41,832 nucleotides of DNA from Ochromonas danica (GCA_015146655.1 VKHL01000207.1:1-41832), one strand, 5' to 3'. Shown: positions 24,267-35,213, counted from the first letter of the stretch. Notes: generated by a model from the letters alone, not told the origin. Numbers and translations: made by a program.

Positions 24267-24987
24267 CTACCGCCATTTAGCCTCTCGCAGCTCTTCTCCA
24301 CTTGACTCCTCCTTCTTGCCATAGAGAGAGACGAGCAGTTCAATAGCAAGATTGACTGTAGCCTCAAAGTGCTCTTTGCCTCTGCCTTCTTCTTTCAAGG
24401 AGATTGCCAGCAAGAGTGGCTTGGAGGTGAAGAAGCTGCAGCGCTCGATGAGCTGGCGAGCGAAAATGTTGAGCAAAGGATCATCTCTGCGGCCCAAGAC
24501 ATTCTCCACGAAGTAACGCAAACCTCCATCAGACTTGGGCTCCGACCAAGCCTTCAACAAGCTGCCCACTTTGTTAATTTGTGTGATGAGGACGAAGTTC
24601 TGGTTGGCAAAGACTGGAAGAAGAGAAATGGGTTAGTGTAAAGCCATAACAACGGCACCACAGTATAGTATGACCAAGGGATGGAGAGAGACAGAGAGTC
24701 AGTCAGTCAGTCAGTCAGTCAGTCAGTCAGTCAGTCAGTCAGTCAGTCAGTCAGTCAGTCAGTCAGTCAGTCAGCCAGTCAGTCAGTCAGTCAGCCAGTC
24801 AGTCAGTCAGTCAGTCAGTCAGACAGTCAGTCAGTCAGTCAGTGCGGGTCGCTGAGAAATGTTTGGAGGAGGAGAGAGATTTCTCACCTGAACAAACTAT
24901 CTCAGTCTCAACATCATTTATAAGGATGGTTTCTTTCTTTTCAAGTGGAAAAGCAGCGCTCTCTAGAACTGTGTCCGCTATTTCCAT
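24267..24987 (-). CDS. PSMG3: Proteasome assembly chaperone 3-like protein (PSMG3)
   Basis: Exons 24987-24888 and 24613-24267, joined over a 274-nt intron (GTGAGA donor, TTCCAG acceptor), give 148 aa in frame. The join yields EIVCSVFANQNFVLITQINK, then VGSLLKAW, and later VLGRRDDPLLNIFARQLIER and KPLLLAISLKE. This lines up with animal PSMG3 in order and spacing (VVCTAFSSHILVLVTQFGKM, then VLLGQDEPLIHVFAKNL, then AVLLAVAVKD). PSMG3 pairs with PSMG4 to help build the 20S proteasome alpha ring in the cytosol. The length is close to the family (122 aa in human). Its long intron holds the tetranucleotide repeat listed below. The start is 158 bp from the divergent EXS-protein ATG. Confidence 0.78.
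24697..24843. repeat. (AGTC)n microsatellite, about 147 bp, in the PSMG3-like intron
   Basis: About 37 tandem AGTC units with a few interruptions (AGCC twice, AGAC once). All three forward frames translate as Ser-Val-Ser-Gln, so long open frames here are an artefact of the repeat. It makes this intron, at 274 nt, the longest in the window. Confidence 0.97.
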
Positions 24988-25145
24988 TTCTTTCGATCAG
25001 ATTTGATCACTTCCAAGTGACAGCTAGTAGTTCCATGGAAACTATATGGAATCCATAGTTATTGTTAGGTGTGGGAATATCTCATAGTCCAGTTGATCAA
25101 ATCCCACAGAATTTCATTTGATTTGATACTGCTGGCAGAGAGATA

Positions 25146-27684
25146 ATGGAGGGATTAAATTGGAGGTTAGCAATAGGACAAATCGAGCAAGAAATCAACA
25201 ATCTTCATTGCAATGTAGTCATTCATGGGAAGTTCCTGAACAAGTTTGACGCCATGTCTCTGTCCTCACTGGATCTCGACGAGTCCACCGGAGCAATCCA
25301 AGGCCAGCTGCCCAAACTCGAGGGACTAAATAATCTCTATAAGGAGTTGAATGATATTCTCAATAAAGGGTTTATTCGCCAGCAACAGTTTTTAGCGACA
25401 GTGAAGGAGTTGTTGTGTCGAGGACAAACTCTCGCCCACGCTCTCCACCTGCCCTCACACAAGAAAGAGAAGGAAGAAGTTATAGGAGGATGGAGTCAGG
25501 AGGAAGAAGAAGTGGATGATCTCCTCACTTTTGAATCACCAGACCCTGAGTCAGCTTCTTATCAAAAGCAAGAGCTGCGCGTTCTGTTGAGAGATCTGTA
25601 CATGGCGCTTACTTCCTTCTCAGAGACCAAGCTGGCCTTCCTGCGATGTACACAGGAAATCATCCATTGCTATGAAGAAACCATCGTTGGTCTGGCAGAA
25701 GAAAATGGTGTTTTGCAAGTGGCTGTCAAGTACCGATTAGCCACCTCAACTATCATGACGGCCTTGTTGGAGCACAAGTTCTTTATGACACAAGAGGAGG
25801 ATAAAATGCTTGAAAGAGTTAGAAGGTTGTGGGGAAGACTAGCACTGGGAGGAAATACAAGCCAAGTTCTCACGGAGAAAGATCTAGCGCGTGTGGTACG
25901 TGTTCCACCTTGATCAATAACATCAAAATATCACTGTTTTTGACCTTTTTATGGTTGTCTTATATACAGGCGAGGGACAGTCAGTGGAGTAAAAGCAAAT
26001 CCTTGGCTGGGCAAGTAGGAGCTGCCTTGGTCTTAATGTTATGGGCAACCTCAGAGTGTCTCTACAACGAAAGCGCCTCTTATCCTGTTTGGAATGTGAG
26101 AATGATGATGTGTTTACTTTATTTATTTTCAACTGTTACCTATTACTGTTCATGGATGTCTAGGATCCAACATTTGCTATATTCATGTGTATCGGAGACT
26201 TCCTGTTGTTACAGTTTATGTGGGGCTTGGCCATGTTTGTCTGGAAGCAGTCAGGCATTGATTTTGTACAGTTATTACAACTGCAAGGTACAGAAGTCGA
26301 AGCTGCAAAATATCCTGCAGCATTAGTTATTCAGTCTGCTACTAAGCGTTCTATAATCTTCCTTCTTACTTTCATTGTCTTTAACAAGTCCGTCCATATG
26401 GCTGTGAATGGACAGTTCAGTTTAGCCTATGCGCATACACTTCCTGTCTTATTGGGCCTCTACTTTCTCTACATCGTCTTCAATCCTTGGGAAAAGCGTA
26501 AGATCTGGCTGAGTATGGTTGGAAGAGTTTTGATTGCCCCATTATCTCCTGTCATTTTCCGCGATGGCTTTATTGGTGATATTCTCACATCATTGGTACG
26601 CGTTCTGGTCCCAGGCGCTTTTTCTTTGTTATATGTGGTTATTTCAGTCTACGCATGGTTATGCAATGACATTCGGTGGACTGTAAGTACTTCAGATCGA
26701 TGGTGGTCACATAGTCAATGGTGCCATCACTTAGTGATCCCGCTGTTGACTCTCTACCCTCTCTGGATTCGTCTTGTTCAATGTCTGCGTCGCTCCGTAG
26801 AAACAGGACACCGCTGGCCACACATGGTCAATGCACTCAAATATACCTCAGCTATTATTGTGATCTCCTTTGCTACATTCCAGCCTCGTCTTCGGCGAGA
26901 TCCGTGGTGGGTGTTGTCATTAATTGGGGCAACCCTCTTTCAATATTCCTGGGATTTGACTCAGGATTGGGGTATGATCATCTTCCATTTTCCTCGAGAG
27001 AGTCGTCATGGTTCTTCACCATTAGATCGCTGTTTGAAATGCTCAATCTCACTACGACAGAAGAGACTTTTGGGGCCATCCTGGTTATATATCTCTGTCA
27101 TGCTCTTTAATTTAGCGCTGCGCTTTGCTTGGACTCTGACTTTGTTGCCTGCTCCCGAAGAAGATGATGTGAAGAGCGTTTACGCCACTGTAGTCTCTCA
27201 TATCGGTCCTATCGTGGCTGCGGCAGAGATTGTGCGACGGATGGTGTGGGGATTCTATCGATTGGAATTTGAGCAGATAGAGATCCTGCAGCGCCAACCA
27301 GTTGTTGTTGCTACGCTCCCCGTCACTGAACTCGAACGGGTACAGTTAACATTGTCCTTTTCTTGGTTTCTTATATCATGTCAATTGATCATTTTGTGTG
27401 CACAGATGGACGTGGAAACTTCGTTTGAAGGGCAATTATCTCAAAGCCATGAAAAGCAGCAAAGCTACCAAGCTCTGGATGTGGAAAACGGTGATGCATC
27501 ACCTGAAGATTGGACTTCCTTCTTGCCCTCCGATGTGATAGCTTACATTGATGCGATGAGCCTGTCGACGGGATGGCAGCCCAAAGTGCGTTTTATCGAG
27601 TGTGTCCTATTTGCAGGTTCTGTGCTCTGTGCTGTGCTATTGGCTGCCAGTCCTATTTTCTTCTCTGCGCATCCTCTTCAATGA
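25146..27684 (+). CDS. EXS-domain phosphate exporter-like protein (XPR1/PHO1 family) with shortened SPX-like head
   Basis: Exons 25146-25895, 25970-26095, 26164-27339 and 27406-27684 give 776 aa. The C-terminal half has many hydrophobic spans and EXS signatures: DPTFAIFMCIGDFLLL, FNPWEKRKIWLSMVGRVLIA, FRDGFIGDILTSL, LYPLWIRLVQCLRR, GHRWPHMVNALKYTS and LEFEQIEILQRQP. EXS proteins of the XPR1/PHO1 group export inorganic phosphate and are gated by inositol pyrophosphates bound to the N-terminal SPX domain. Here the head starts late: VVIHGKFLNKFDAMS resembles the SPX Lys-cluster helix (FRKILKKFDK), but the usual first helices (MKFGK) are missing and only part of the Lys cluster remains. The proposed last intron (27340-27405, 66 nt) is in frame and stop-free, so a longer isoform is possible. 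A divergent PSMG3-like gene starts 158 bp upstream. Confidence 0.82.
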
Positions 27685-27830
27685 AGAAGTTAGGGTGATA
27701 GATAGACCCTTCTCGCTCCTTTCTTCGGATGAAGTTGGTTGGGAAGTAGAAGACATCTGATTATGTGACAGATAACTTTCTCATATTAGGGTGTGTGATA
27801 ATAGTGTAAATAATACCAGGCTGCGGTCTG

Positions 27831-29030
27831 CTACTTTTGAAACACCGCAGAACAGATAGCGTCAACAGCCTCATCAAAAGGTCCAACATCTTCTGTCCAT
27901 TGGTTTATTGCCGCACAACACGAGGAGAAGAAAGCTTGCTGTTCCTTCCAAGGCTGCGCACACCAGGCAGTCAGAGCTCGTCTGGCAGGTAGGGCATGAA
28001 TCTTGAGATACTCACTGTCAGGTTCTTTTGAAATGGAATAAGCCCCAACCATGATTGATAGGCATAATCTACTTGCTATTAGAATGGGTAAACATGTAAT
28101 CTCCACGGAACTGATATCCGCTTGTTTAAGATATCCTCTAAGCACTGCAGCGACGGCGTGCCAAGGACTGCGTTGAGCATATGAAGTGAGCAACATGTAG
28201 GCAATCGTGATAGCGACTTCATTAATTGTCCATGTATAGACTGCATCACTAAAGTCAATCAGGCCGACAACTTTGAAATTGGGCCCTTCTGGGGTAATGA
28301 TCACATTGGCATCATTGCAATCTCCCATGATCACTGACATGGAAAGCATAGATGCCACAGGCAAAACCTCTCGATCATAGGATTCTTTCACATAGCTGAT
28401 AATATCTTTGATTTGATCGTCGTCTACAAAGGGCAGGAGCAGCATGGAGGATGGGAATTGTTGTAAATCCCAGAGATGTGCTCGATGGAAAGACGGATGA
28501 TCTGTATTAACCAGGCTCTTCTGCATATACCCTATCACCTCTCCCACCTCTGTTAATAGGCTGGCATTAGTTTGGATAGAGTTCATAGTGACACCTGAGA
28601 TCCAATCAAAAACGCGCATGAAGACTGAAGCCTCTGAACCATCTGCCAATGGACAATCTGATAAAAAGACCATATCTTCATTGCCACTATCATGTAAAGG
28701 AGAGATAATATGTGGGAACTGACAAACATCACGTAACTGTCTATTCAATGCTTCTAACATGTGAGACAAGCCGAAGAGAATGTCCGGGTCATCTGCTTCC
28801 ATCTTGTTGTAATACTTCACCAGGTATTCTCTCTTACGACCTTCCTTCTCATCATAAGCAGCAAGGTAAAAGTTGGCATCATCATAGCTGTCGAGTATTT
28901 TGACAGAGTTTTCGAGGGCGTTAAGTCCCCAGTGGCGACGGCATTGGCTAATGACTTGCTCTACCGTGGGACAAGGTTTGTGCCGTTTGCGAACCTCTTG
29001 ACTATGCCCTATGATGTCTTGTTCACTCAT
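27831..29030 (-). CDS. HYKK: Hydroxylysine kinase-like aminoglycoside phosphotransferase-family protein
   Basis: A single exon of 399 aa. It has the APH/choline-kinase-like fold: LVKYYNK (Lys72 region) for ATP binding, MGDCNDANVII (235-245) as the catalytic loop, and LIDFSDAVYTWTINEVAITI (257-276) as the metal-binding loop. The last is nearly diagnostic of hydroxylysine kinase (HYKK/AGPHD1), which uses GTP to phosphorylate 5-hydroxylysine in lysine/collagen breakdown. The usual His of the HGD motif is Met235, while Asp237 and Asn242 remain. Length matches the family (about 370 aa). It converges on the EXS gene with 146 bp between stops and is divergent from the PH/Sec6-like gene. Substrate is inferred from similarity only. 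Confidence 0.8.
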   Translation of the reverse strand: MSEQDIIGHSQEVRKRHKPCPTVEQVISQCRRHWGLNALENSVKILDSYDDANFYLAAYDEKEGRKREYLVKYYNKMEADDPDILFGLSHMLEALNRQLRDVCQFPHIISPLHDSGNEDMVFLSDCPLADGSEASVFMRVFDWISGVTMNSIQTNASLLTEVGEVIGYMQKSLVNTDHPSFHRAHLWDLQQFPSSMLLLPFVDDDQIKDIISYVKESYDREVLPVASMLSMSVIMGDCNDANVIITPEGPNFKVVGLIDFSDAVYTWTINEVAITIAYMLLTSYAQRSPWHAVAAVLRGYLKQADISSVEITCLPILIASRLCLSIMVGAYSISKEPDSEYLKIHALPARRALTAWCAQPWKEQQAFFSSCCAAINQWTEDVGPFDEAVDAICSAVFQK

Positions 29031-29186
29031 TTGTCTGGGTAGATGGTAAAAACCAAAGTGGTTATCAAGTGATAGACTACCAACAGGAGTTGTTTGGAAA
29101 GCAAGATCAACAGCAAGGAAGGCTTAACTTATGAGAAAAGCTGAGATTTCAATCTTCAAACCCTCTCTACACCCAAGAAAAGTCGC

Positions 29187-29214
29187 TAAGTTAAGTTAAT
29201 GTGTCTTAAGTTGA
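29187..29214. promoter_or_regulatory. Cluster of TTAAGTTAA-like elements in a divergent promoter
   Basis: CTAAGTTAAGTTAATG (29186-29201) and CTTAAGTTGA (29205-29214) place two or three overlapping variants of TTAAGTTAAC between the divergent starts at 29030 and 29322. Confidence 0.45.
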
Positions 29215-29321
29215 GGCCCAGCCAGCAGGTGCGCGAAGCAAATCAACGCAAAACAAAAGCAAATCCAATCTAATCGAATCAATCCCAGCAGGTGAATTGG
29301 AGGTGATTTTGGTCATGCAAG

Positions 29322-32251
29322 ATGATGCTTGCTGATGATGAAATGGAAAATGAAGTGCTAACTGAGTTAGATCATCATGATATTAATAAATCTGGTTATC
29401 TGCAAAAGAAAACCTCCAAAGGACTGTGGGTGCCACGGTTTTTCACCACAGACAGTCGTTACCTTCGCTATTGGCATGATCGTGATCAATATGATAAACA
29501 GGCACAAGCATGTGAAGAGTTCGACCTTGGAGAAGTGAGTGCTATTGATAAAACAGAAAACAAAGTCTGCAAGATTCGATTTCTGAAAAATACAAAATTC
29601 CAACTGCTTTTAAAAGCAGAGACAGAAGGAGAATTATTAGAATGGATGGAGATTATTCGTGCTAAAATTAGACTCTATTCTATTGATGAGTTATTAGCAG
29701 ATTTAGTGGGGCAGAAGGTTTCCTTCCGCACGAACACTTTCCAGACGATGTTATTACTTTCTGAGAAAGAACAGAATCGTTGGATTCTTAATCGATTAGA
29801 TGAAGCCTTTGAATGTCGTGGTGATGATGAATATGTGCGAAAGTTAAGATCCAGTCCAACACATTTATTACGTGCTACATGCCGAGCATTCCAAGAGTTC
29901 ATGGATGTTTGTTTGGATTGCAGGCAAGAAATGACCTCTCGATCACCACGAATCCTAGCCCATTGTAAGAACTATATGCAACGCTATTCTGATATCTTGA
30001 AAGGGCGAACCATGTTAGAGCTTCTCTATATCCCTGGTATTGAGAACAAAAGGTATGAGGCCATGGGGGAACAAGCGCTTTGTGTGGCATTAGAATTAGC
30101 ACAAAAACTTGAGAGTTTGAAAGAATATAGCTTTGTTCCCAAGTCTTTTACAAATATATTGGCTGCTTCATTGTTCACGTTTGGAGATCTGTTGTCAGCA
30201 TTGTTGAGTCTTTCCCTGCGCAGAGTGGATGCCTTCTTTGAGGTTATCACCACACTGCCAGTTGAGTTACATGCGAAAAGGTTCTCTGAAGCTCCTATGC
30301 TAATCGGTGAGTTTGTACAGTTAGTGAAAGATGACTTGATAACAGACTATCTCTTTCGTTTGGTCATGGACAAGGTGAGGACAATCTGATAATAATGTTA
30401 TGCCATGAAAGAGATGATTGGTGATATTGTTTGATTGTATTTATCTTCTAGGCTGCCACTACGCTGTTATTAGCTTTCAATGATCATTTCCTTGAATGGG
30501 ACATTTCTTCTTATACTGAGACTCACTTCATAAATCATGTCCAAGCATGCGATAGTCTGCAAGTCAACGTCTCTCGTACCTACATTGATTTGGCGGTTCG
30601 AAAGGTGGTGATAGCAGATAGTGATATTCAGTTTACACCCGAGCAACCTTATTTGGTCATCTCCAGCTCAATTCAAGATGCCGTACGAAGCACTTGCTGC
30701 ACAAGCGCATCTCGTGCAGTGAGACAAGCTGTGCAGCGCTTGGAAGATAACAAGGTTTACCTCTTGGAAGGATTCCTCAATGAATATAATGTTTCTTGGC
30801 TGGACGGTTCATTATGCAATGCATTTATCAATAACCTTGACCAATGGGCTTCTTTCGTTTGTGCTGCATTACCTGAACGTTTCTTGTTTATGGTATACTT
30901 GCAAGTCAGTCGATTGCTCATTCGGATGTATATTCACCATATGATAGCCAGACACAAGGAAAAGAAAAGACACATTTTGACAGAAAAGGGCGTAAGGCAA
31001 ATATCACAAGATTTGGTAGCCATCAAGGCTTGGATTGTTAGTAGTGAAAGTCGTACCCATGCAGTTACAGAGCAACACATTATAGTCGCGTTACAGTCCT
31101 TTCTATTATGTTCTCAGGAAGATATAGTCAAAGCATTCAGTGAGTCAGTGCTTTTCTTTGGGATTAAGTATGCTTATCATGCCTATGATCTTTTGAGATT
31201 GATGCTTAAGTTCCGACCAGATGTTTCCGACACAGATCGCAGGGCAATTTTGGGAAACTGCTCTGAATTCATCAATCAAATAAAGAAAGCCATCGATGGA
31301 GATAGTTTTTCCTTCGCATTGCCCACTCAAGATATGGCGATGCTGGATGATCTTCTTCCTCTGGTGGGAATTGAGCATTGCACGGGGAAGAAGTGGAAGC
31401 TGTGCACCTTAGCTGATCCCAGTTCAGTCAAGCTCACGTTGTCAATCATAGTTTCAGAAACGTGTAACAAGGCGTTGGCTTCTCGAAAGCGACCAGGTGG
31501 TCGATCGAGCATTCATGCGATACGCCCAGCGCCAGCACCAACTGAGAGCAATAATTCGTCGAGAAATGAGTCTCCAACAGTCTCCCCAAGCTCTCCAAAT
31601 GCAGATGCGGAGATAGAGATGGAGGAGAAGAAGGAATCTTCCGCACCTTCTCCACCCCCAGTCTTGAAACCAGTGCTTGTTCGCGCGAGGTCTTCCCGAC
31701 CGCCTCCACCTCCGCCACCTCCTCGGCCTCGTCGGGCAACAGTGTCGGTTCCTGATGGGGTTGCCGCTTCAAAAGCACAAGGTGAAAAGGCTGTCAGCAA
31801 TGAATCTTCTGCCATCCAACCAGCGAAGCCGAGCAAACCTCCAAGACGAGCGAGCTCTGCCACAGCTTCTGCTTTACCAGTTGTGAAAGAATCGAAAGAA
31901 GAGCAGCCGGCTGTAATTGTGAAGCAGAAGGAAGATTGTGCAAGCACAGAGACGAAGCCAGCGTCAACTGAGGTAACTCAGTTAGAAGTGAGTGCTCCTC
32001 AATCTCCTCTCAAAACTCCGCCGCCACCCAAGCCCTCACGTCGAGCTTCGGCCTCAACGGCAAAAGGACAAGTTGCAGATGCAAAGATCTCTTCAGATGA
32101 GACGCAGATGAGACGAAGCTCTATTGCCCATAGTCGCATGGAGCCAAAAGCGCGAACTATGTCGCCTGACGAAGCTTTGCGAATCATGCTAGAAAACGCC
32201 AAGCGAACCGTGGCACTTCAGAAAGAAGAAGGATTAGTGCACCCTGTTTGA
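29322..32251 (+). CDS. PH-domain protein with Sec6/EXOC3-like helical region and proline-rich tail
   Basis: Exons 29322-30374 and 30452-32251 give 950 aa in frame. Residues about 23-120 are a PH domain (SGYLQKKTSKGLWVPRFFTT, LRYW, FQLLLKAETEGELLEWMEII), so phosphoinositide binding is likely. Residues about 125-690 are all-helical. Stretches such as LPERFLFMVYLQVSRLLIRM and YDLLRLMLKFRPDVSDTDRR recall the C-terminal part of Sec6/EXOC3 tethering subunits, but this match is by eye. The last 250 residues are disordered, with PPPPPPPRPRR and repeated PxPSRRAS motifs that could bind SH3 or WW domains or be phosphorylated. A role in membrane tethering is a reasonable guess. The start is the first in-frame ATG after the divergent promoter. 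Confidence 0.65.
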
Positions 32252-32888
32252 TGCTTTTGCCAAATGTGTAAAGTGTGAAGCACATTTCCATGTGCTATTG
32301 TTGTTGTCAATGCGTATGTATATTGTTTTTGATTATTTCTGGATTAAAGCTCTCGTTCCCTGAGACGACCACCTAGGTTTAGTTGGTGAAGGGGGTGCTG
32401 GCTTGGCGGTGACTCCATGTACGCTTTATGTTGGTTCAGTAGTTATGATTTACCCCTAGCTTAGTCAAACTGGCCTTATTTTCTAAATACTATGCTGTTG
32501 TTTAGTCCTGACCCTAGATAGCGAGCCTAAGTTTAGTAGTAAATTTCTTCAGTTGTAAAGAATAGTGTGGAGATTATCTTGTTAGATAGTAGACTTGCTG
32601 TACAATAGACCTTCTCACATCAACGTTACATCAGAACAAACTGATATCACAGACAGTATTATGTGCGCTTATCATTAGCACCAATTTTCCTTATAGCAGT
32701 AACTTAAACCTTGTTGCTTCAATTGGGTGCAAGAGCTTACATCAACTTGGTCACTTTGTAGCATTGCATTTGAACTTTACACGATTGTTGAAGTTAACTT
32801 AACGAGTGCGAGAAGAAGATCGTTAAGTTAAGAAGAGAATGGGGTGATCTTGTCGTCAAGGTGATGATTGGAAGACTATTTCGGATTT
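32252..32888. promoter_or_regulatory. Intergenic region with paired TTAAGTTAAC-type elements
   Basis: This 637-bp stretch has no gene. GTTAACTTAA at 32793-32802 is the exact reverse complement of the shared TTAAGTTAAC word. A near copy, TTAAGTTAAG, lies at 32823-32832, 57 bp before the next ATG. The two are in opposite orientation and 20 bp apart. Confidence 0.5.
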
Positions 32889-35027
32889 ATGAGCATCATG
32901 GATGCCCTCGAAGAACAGAAGAAAGAAACCATAAGAGTAGATAATGAGGATGAAATAGAAGATTTTGAAGATGATATCTGGAAAGATGTCAGTTCCGTGG
33001 AGGATGAGGAAGCACTAGGAGAAGGAGAAGAAGCAGAAGAAGAAGGACAAGAAGAAGAAGAAGCACAAGGGGAAAGGAGAAGGATTGCAGTGGACAAATT
33101 AGAAGATCCGCTGCAGTCTGCACTTCCTCCGGCAACACCACCTCCGTCCACTCAACCTGTCTCTCCTCTCATGGAGACTTTTACAACACCGCTCGACAAT
33201 ATTCGATTGGCTACCCCCGCGGCAGAGGAGGAGACGGTCGAGCTGAAGGAAGTATCTGCCATTGAGCTGCTCAAGCCACGATATGTGAGACGCATGCATA
33301 ATTTCCTTGTTGTAGTCGCCGTGGCTCTCCTAGCCACAGTCTGTTGTTCCATTCTGTCCACTAGCAAGGCTCGTTGGCGGAGGGTCGTGCTCGATCTAGT
33401 GCCAACAGATTTACGCGTTGTGGGTATTACAGGAGAGGATAGCTCAGGTGATGCTATGGCTAATCGTAGTGTCCTACTAAACATCTTCGAGGAGAAAGGA
33501 CAAGACGCGAAGGAGAAATCTATTGCTTCAGATCCTGTTACTGCTCTGGTAACAGTTGTCGAGCAATGTCCCGAGATTGGGAGCAGCGGCGCCGAGGCAG
33601 AAGAAGAACTGACTGAGCAAGTGAAGGACGTAGCATTACCGCAAGAAGAAGAGGTGCTGATCGAAGAGAAAATGCAGTCTCTATCGAGTCTAAATGAGGT
33701 AGAGGCGACAGAAGCAGAGGTGATGGAGAGTGATGATGGATTTGTCGCCCAAGCCAAAGAGAGAAATGAAATAGAATCATCTGCTTCTCTTCCTTTGGAA
33801 TGTGTCGTGGAGAACAGCGATTTTGAAAGAAAGCAAGTGGTTCAAGAAGAACCATCCGTTGTTCTCTTTAGCAACTCATCCAGTGGGGATGATGCAGTGG
33901 GCGAGGTATTTGATTCTATCGTCTTCAATCAGCACGAAGAACAAGAGAACATTGGTCTGGAGCCAACCCCACAATCTGAGCAGGATTTGGAGGAAAATGA
34001 GCTCTTGTCTTCTTCTGATGTTGATAAGGATGAAAAGAAAGTGTCAACTGAGGAAAGTGTTGATGAGGAGAAACCTGTCGAAGAACCCTCTCAGTCTGCT
34101 GTTATCGCTAAGCAATTGTTTAATGAAAGCGTCCTTGTTGAGACAACGAAAGAAGATGAAAAGGTGAAAAGGGAGGAAGACGAGGCGGTGTTCGAGGAAA
34201 AGCTGGTGGGGGTTGATGATGAAATGAAACTACTGCCTAGTGAGAGCGAAACCAACGTTTGTGTTCCCACCGAAGAAGGAGGAGAGAATGAAGAAGTGAG
34301 AGAAGGGGAAGAAATTACGGGCGAAGCAGCCCCTCCCATCAACGAGCAAGAGAATAGCGAGAGAATCGTGAAAGACGCTGTCGATAACACCCTCTTGTCA
34401 GATTCTCCTTCCTCATCTGTTGAGAGTGACGAAGGCGATCATGATGTTGAAAGCAAGTTGGCAACAGAGGAAGATCTCACTCTTCCCAGTGATAAAGGGG
34501 TGACAAATGAAGACCAACCTTTGCCTGTGGACTCGCTATTCTCTTCCAGGGAAGAGGAGGAAAAAGCACCCATCTTTGCTTCTGAAGATCCTGGAGAAAG
34601 CATGGAACTTATGGATGACCCCCAAATAACCGGCTCGGAGCTTTGCTCTGCCGCTATTGAAGGCGATCCGCCAGGTCCATTGGAAAGTGGATCTGAGGAC
34701 TGCCTTTCTGAAGGTCTTCTTTCTGTGCCTGCAGTCCAGCCTGCTGGTCCGACCCCATCTTCAAGTTTGATCCCTGAGACGGCGGTCGATGTGGAAGCAA
34801 ACTTGATGGAGAGCTCGTCTACAATGGACGATGTTCATGTTTTGAACGAACAAGGAAGTCTGCGCGAGACAGATCATCTGCACCTATTGCATTTCACCTC
34901 AGCGGCTTGTTTGATATCTGCCACCATATTTCTTCTAGGCATTCTCTTTTATTTGTGCCCCTTTCGCCCAAATACCTCGCAACCTGTCCCGAAAACTCGA
35001 GCTTTCCGAGACCTCGAGATAATCTAG
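32889..35027 (+). CDS. Large acidic protein with two transmembrane segments, unknown function
   Basis: One exon, 712 aa from the first ATG (32889) to a TAG at 35025. The chain is extremely rich in Glu, Asp, Ser and Val. There is an acidic head (about 1-75), a Pro/Thr patch (PPATPPPSTQP), a hydrophobic span at about 136-156 (LVVVAVALLATVCCSIL), some 500 disordered acidic residues, a second span at about 668-690 (ISATIFLLGILFYLCPF) and a short basic tail. This topology would put the long acidic loop on the other side of a membrane. I recognise no domain. Such loops may bind calcium or basic proteins, but nothing in the sequence proves this. No splice sites are needed. Confidence 0.68.
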   Translation: MSIMDALEEQKKETIRVDNEDEIEDFEDDIWKDVSSVEDEEALGEGEEAEEEGQEEEEAQGERRRIAVDKLEDPLQSALPPATPPPSTQPVSPLMETFTTPLDNIRLATPAAEEETVELKEVSAIELLKPRYVRRMHNFLVVVAVALLATVCCSILSTSKARWRRVVLDLVPTDLRVVGITGEDSSGDAMANRSVLLNIFEEKGQDAKEKSIASDPVTALVTVVEQCPEIGSSGAEAEEELTEQVKDVALPQEEEVLIEEKMQSLSSLNEVEATEAEVMESDDGFVAQAKERNEIESSASLPLECVVENSDFERKQVVQEEPSVVLFSNSSSGDDAVGEVFDSIVFNQHEEQENIGLEPTPQSEQDLEENELLSSSDVDKDEKKVSTEESVDEEKPVEEPSQSAVIAKQLFNESVLVETTKEDEKVKREEDEAVFEEKLVGVDDEMKLLPSESETNVCVPTEEGGENEEVREGEEITGEAAPPINEQENSERIVKDAVDNTLLSDSPSSSVESDEGDHDVESKLATEEDLTLPSDKGVTNEDQPLPVDSLFSSREEEEKAPIFASEDPGESMELMDDPQITGSELCSAAIEGDPPGPLESGSEDCLSEGLLSVPAVQPAGPTPSSSLIPETAVDVEANLMESSSTMDDVHVLNEQGSLRETDHLHLLHFTSAACLISATIFLLGILFYLCPFRPNTSQPVPKTRAFRDLEII

Positions 35028-35213
35028 TTCTGCACTTAGCATTGTATATACAGTATTTGACCCTTTTTTGTAACGTGCCTTGTAACATTCAAAGTATGAA
35101 AGAAGTGCTCGTGTGGGTGTTTTATCCAATCAAAGTTCAATCGTCAACTTCAACGAGGTGCACATCGGAATGCAAGAAAAGAAAAGTGTGGAGAGATGAA
35201 AGTTAATGGAAAG

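Noticed and set aside
24670-24923. Open frames of repeated Ser-Val-Ser-Gln on the + strand
   Set aside because: They are the translation of the AGTC microsatellite in an intron; the repeat is open in all frames by its nature.
26680-26731. A GTAAGT donor and a TTAG acceptor inside the EXS gene suggesting a 52-nt intron
   Set aside because: Removing it shifts frame straight into a stop, while reading through keeps a sensible EXS sequence (HLVIPLLTLYPLWIRL).
31446-31947. Reverse-strand frames rich in Gly, Ser and Ala opposite the Pro-rich tail of the PH/Sec6-like gene
   Set aside because: They are the complement of the proline-rich coding region and have no motifs.
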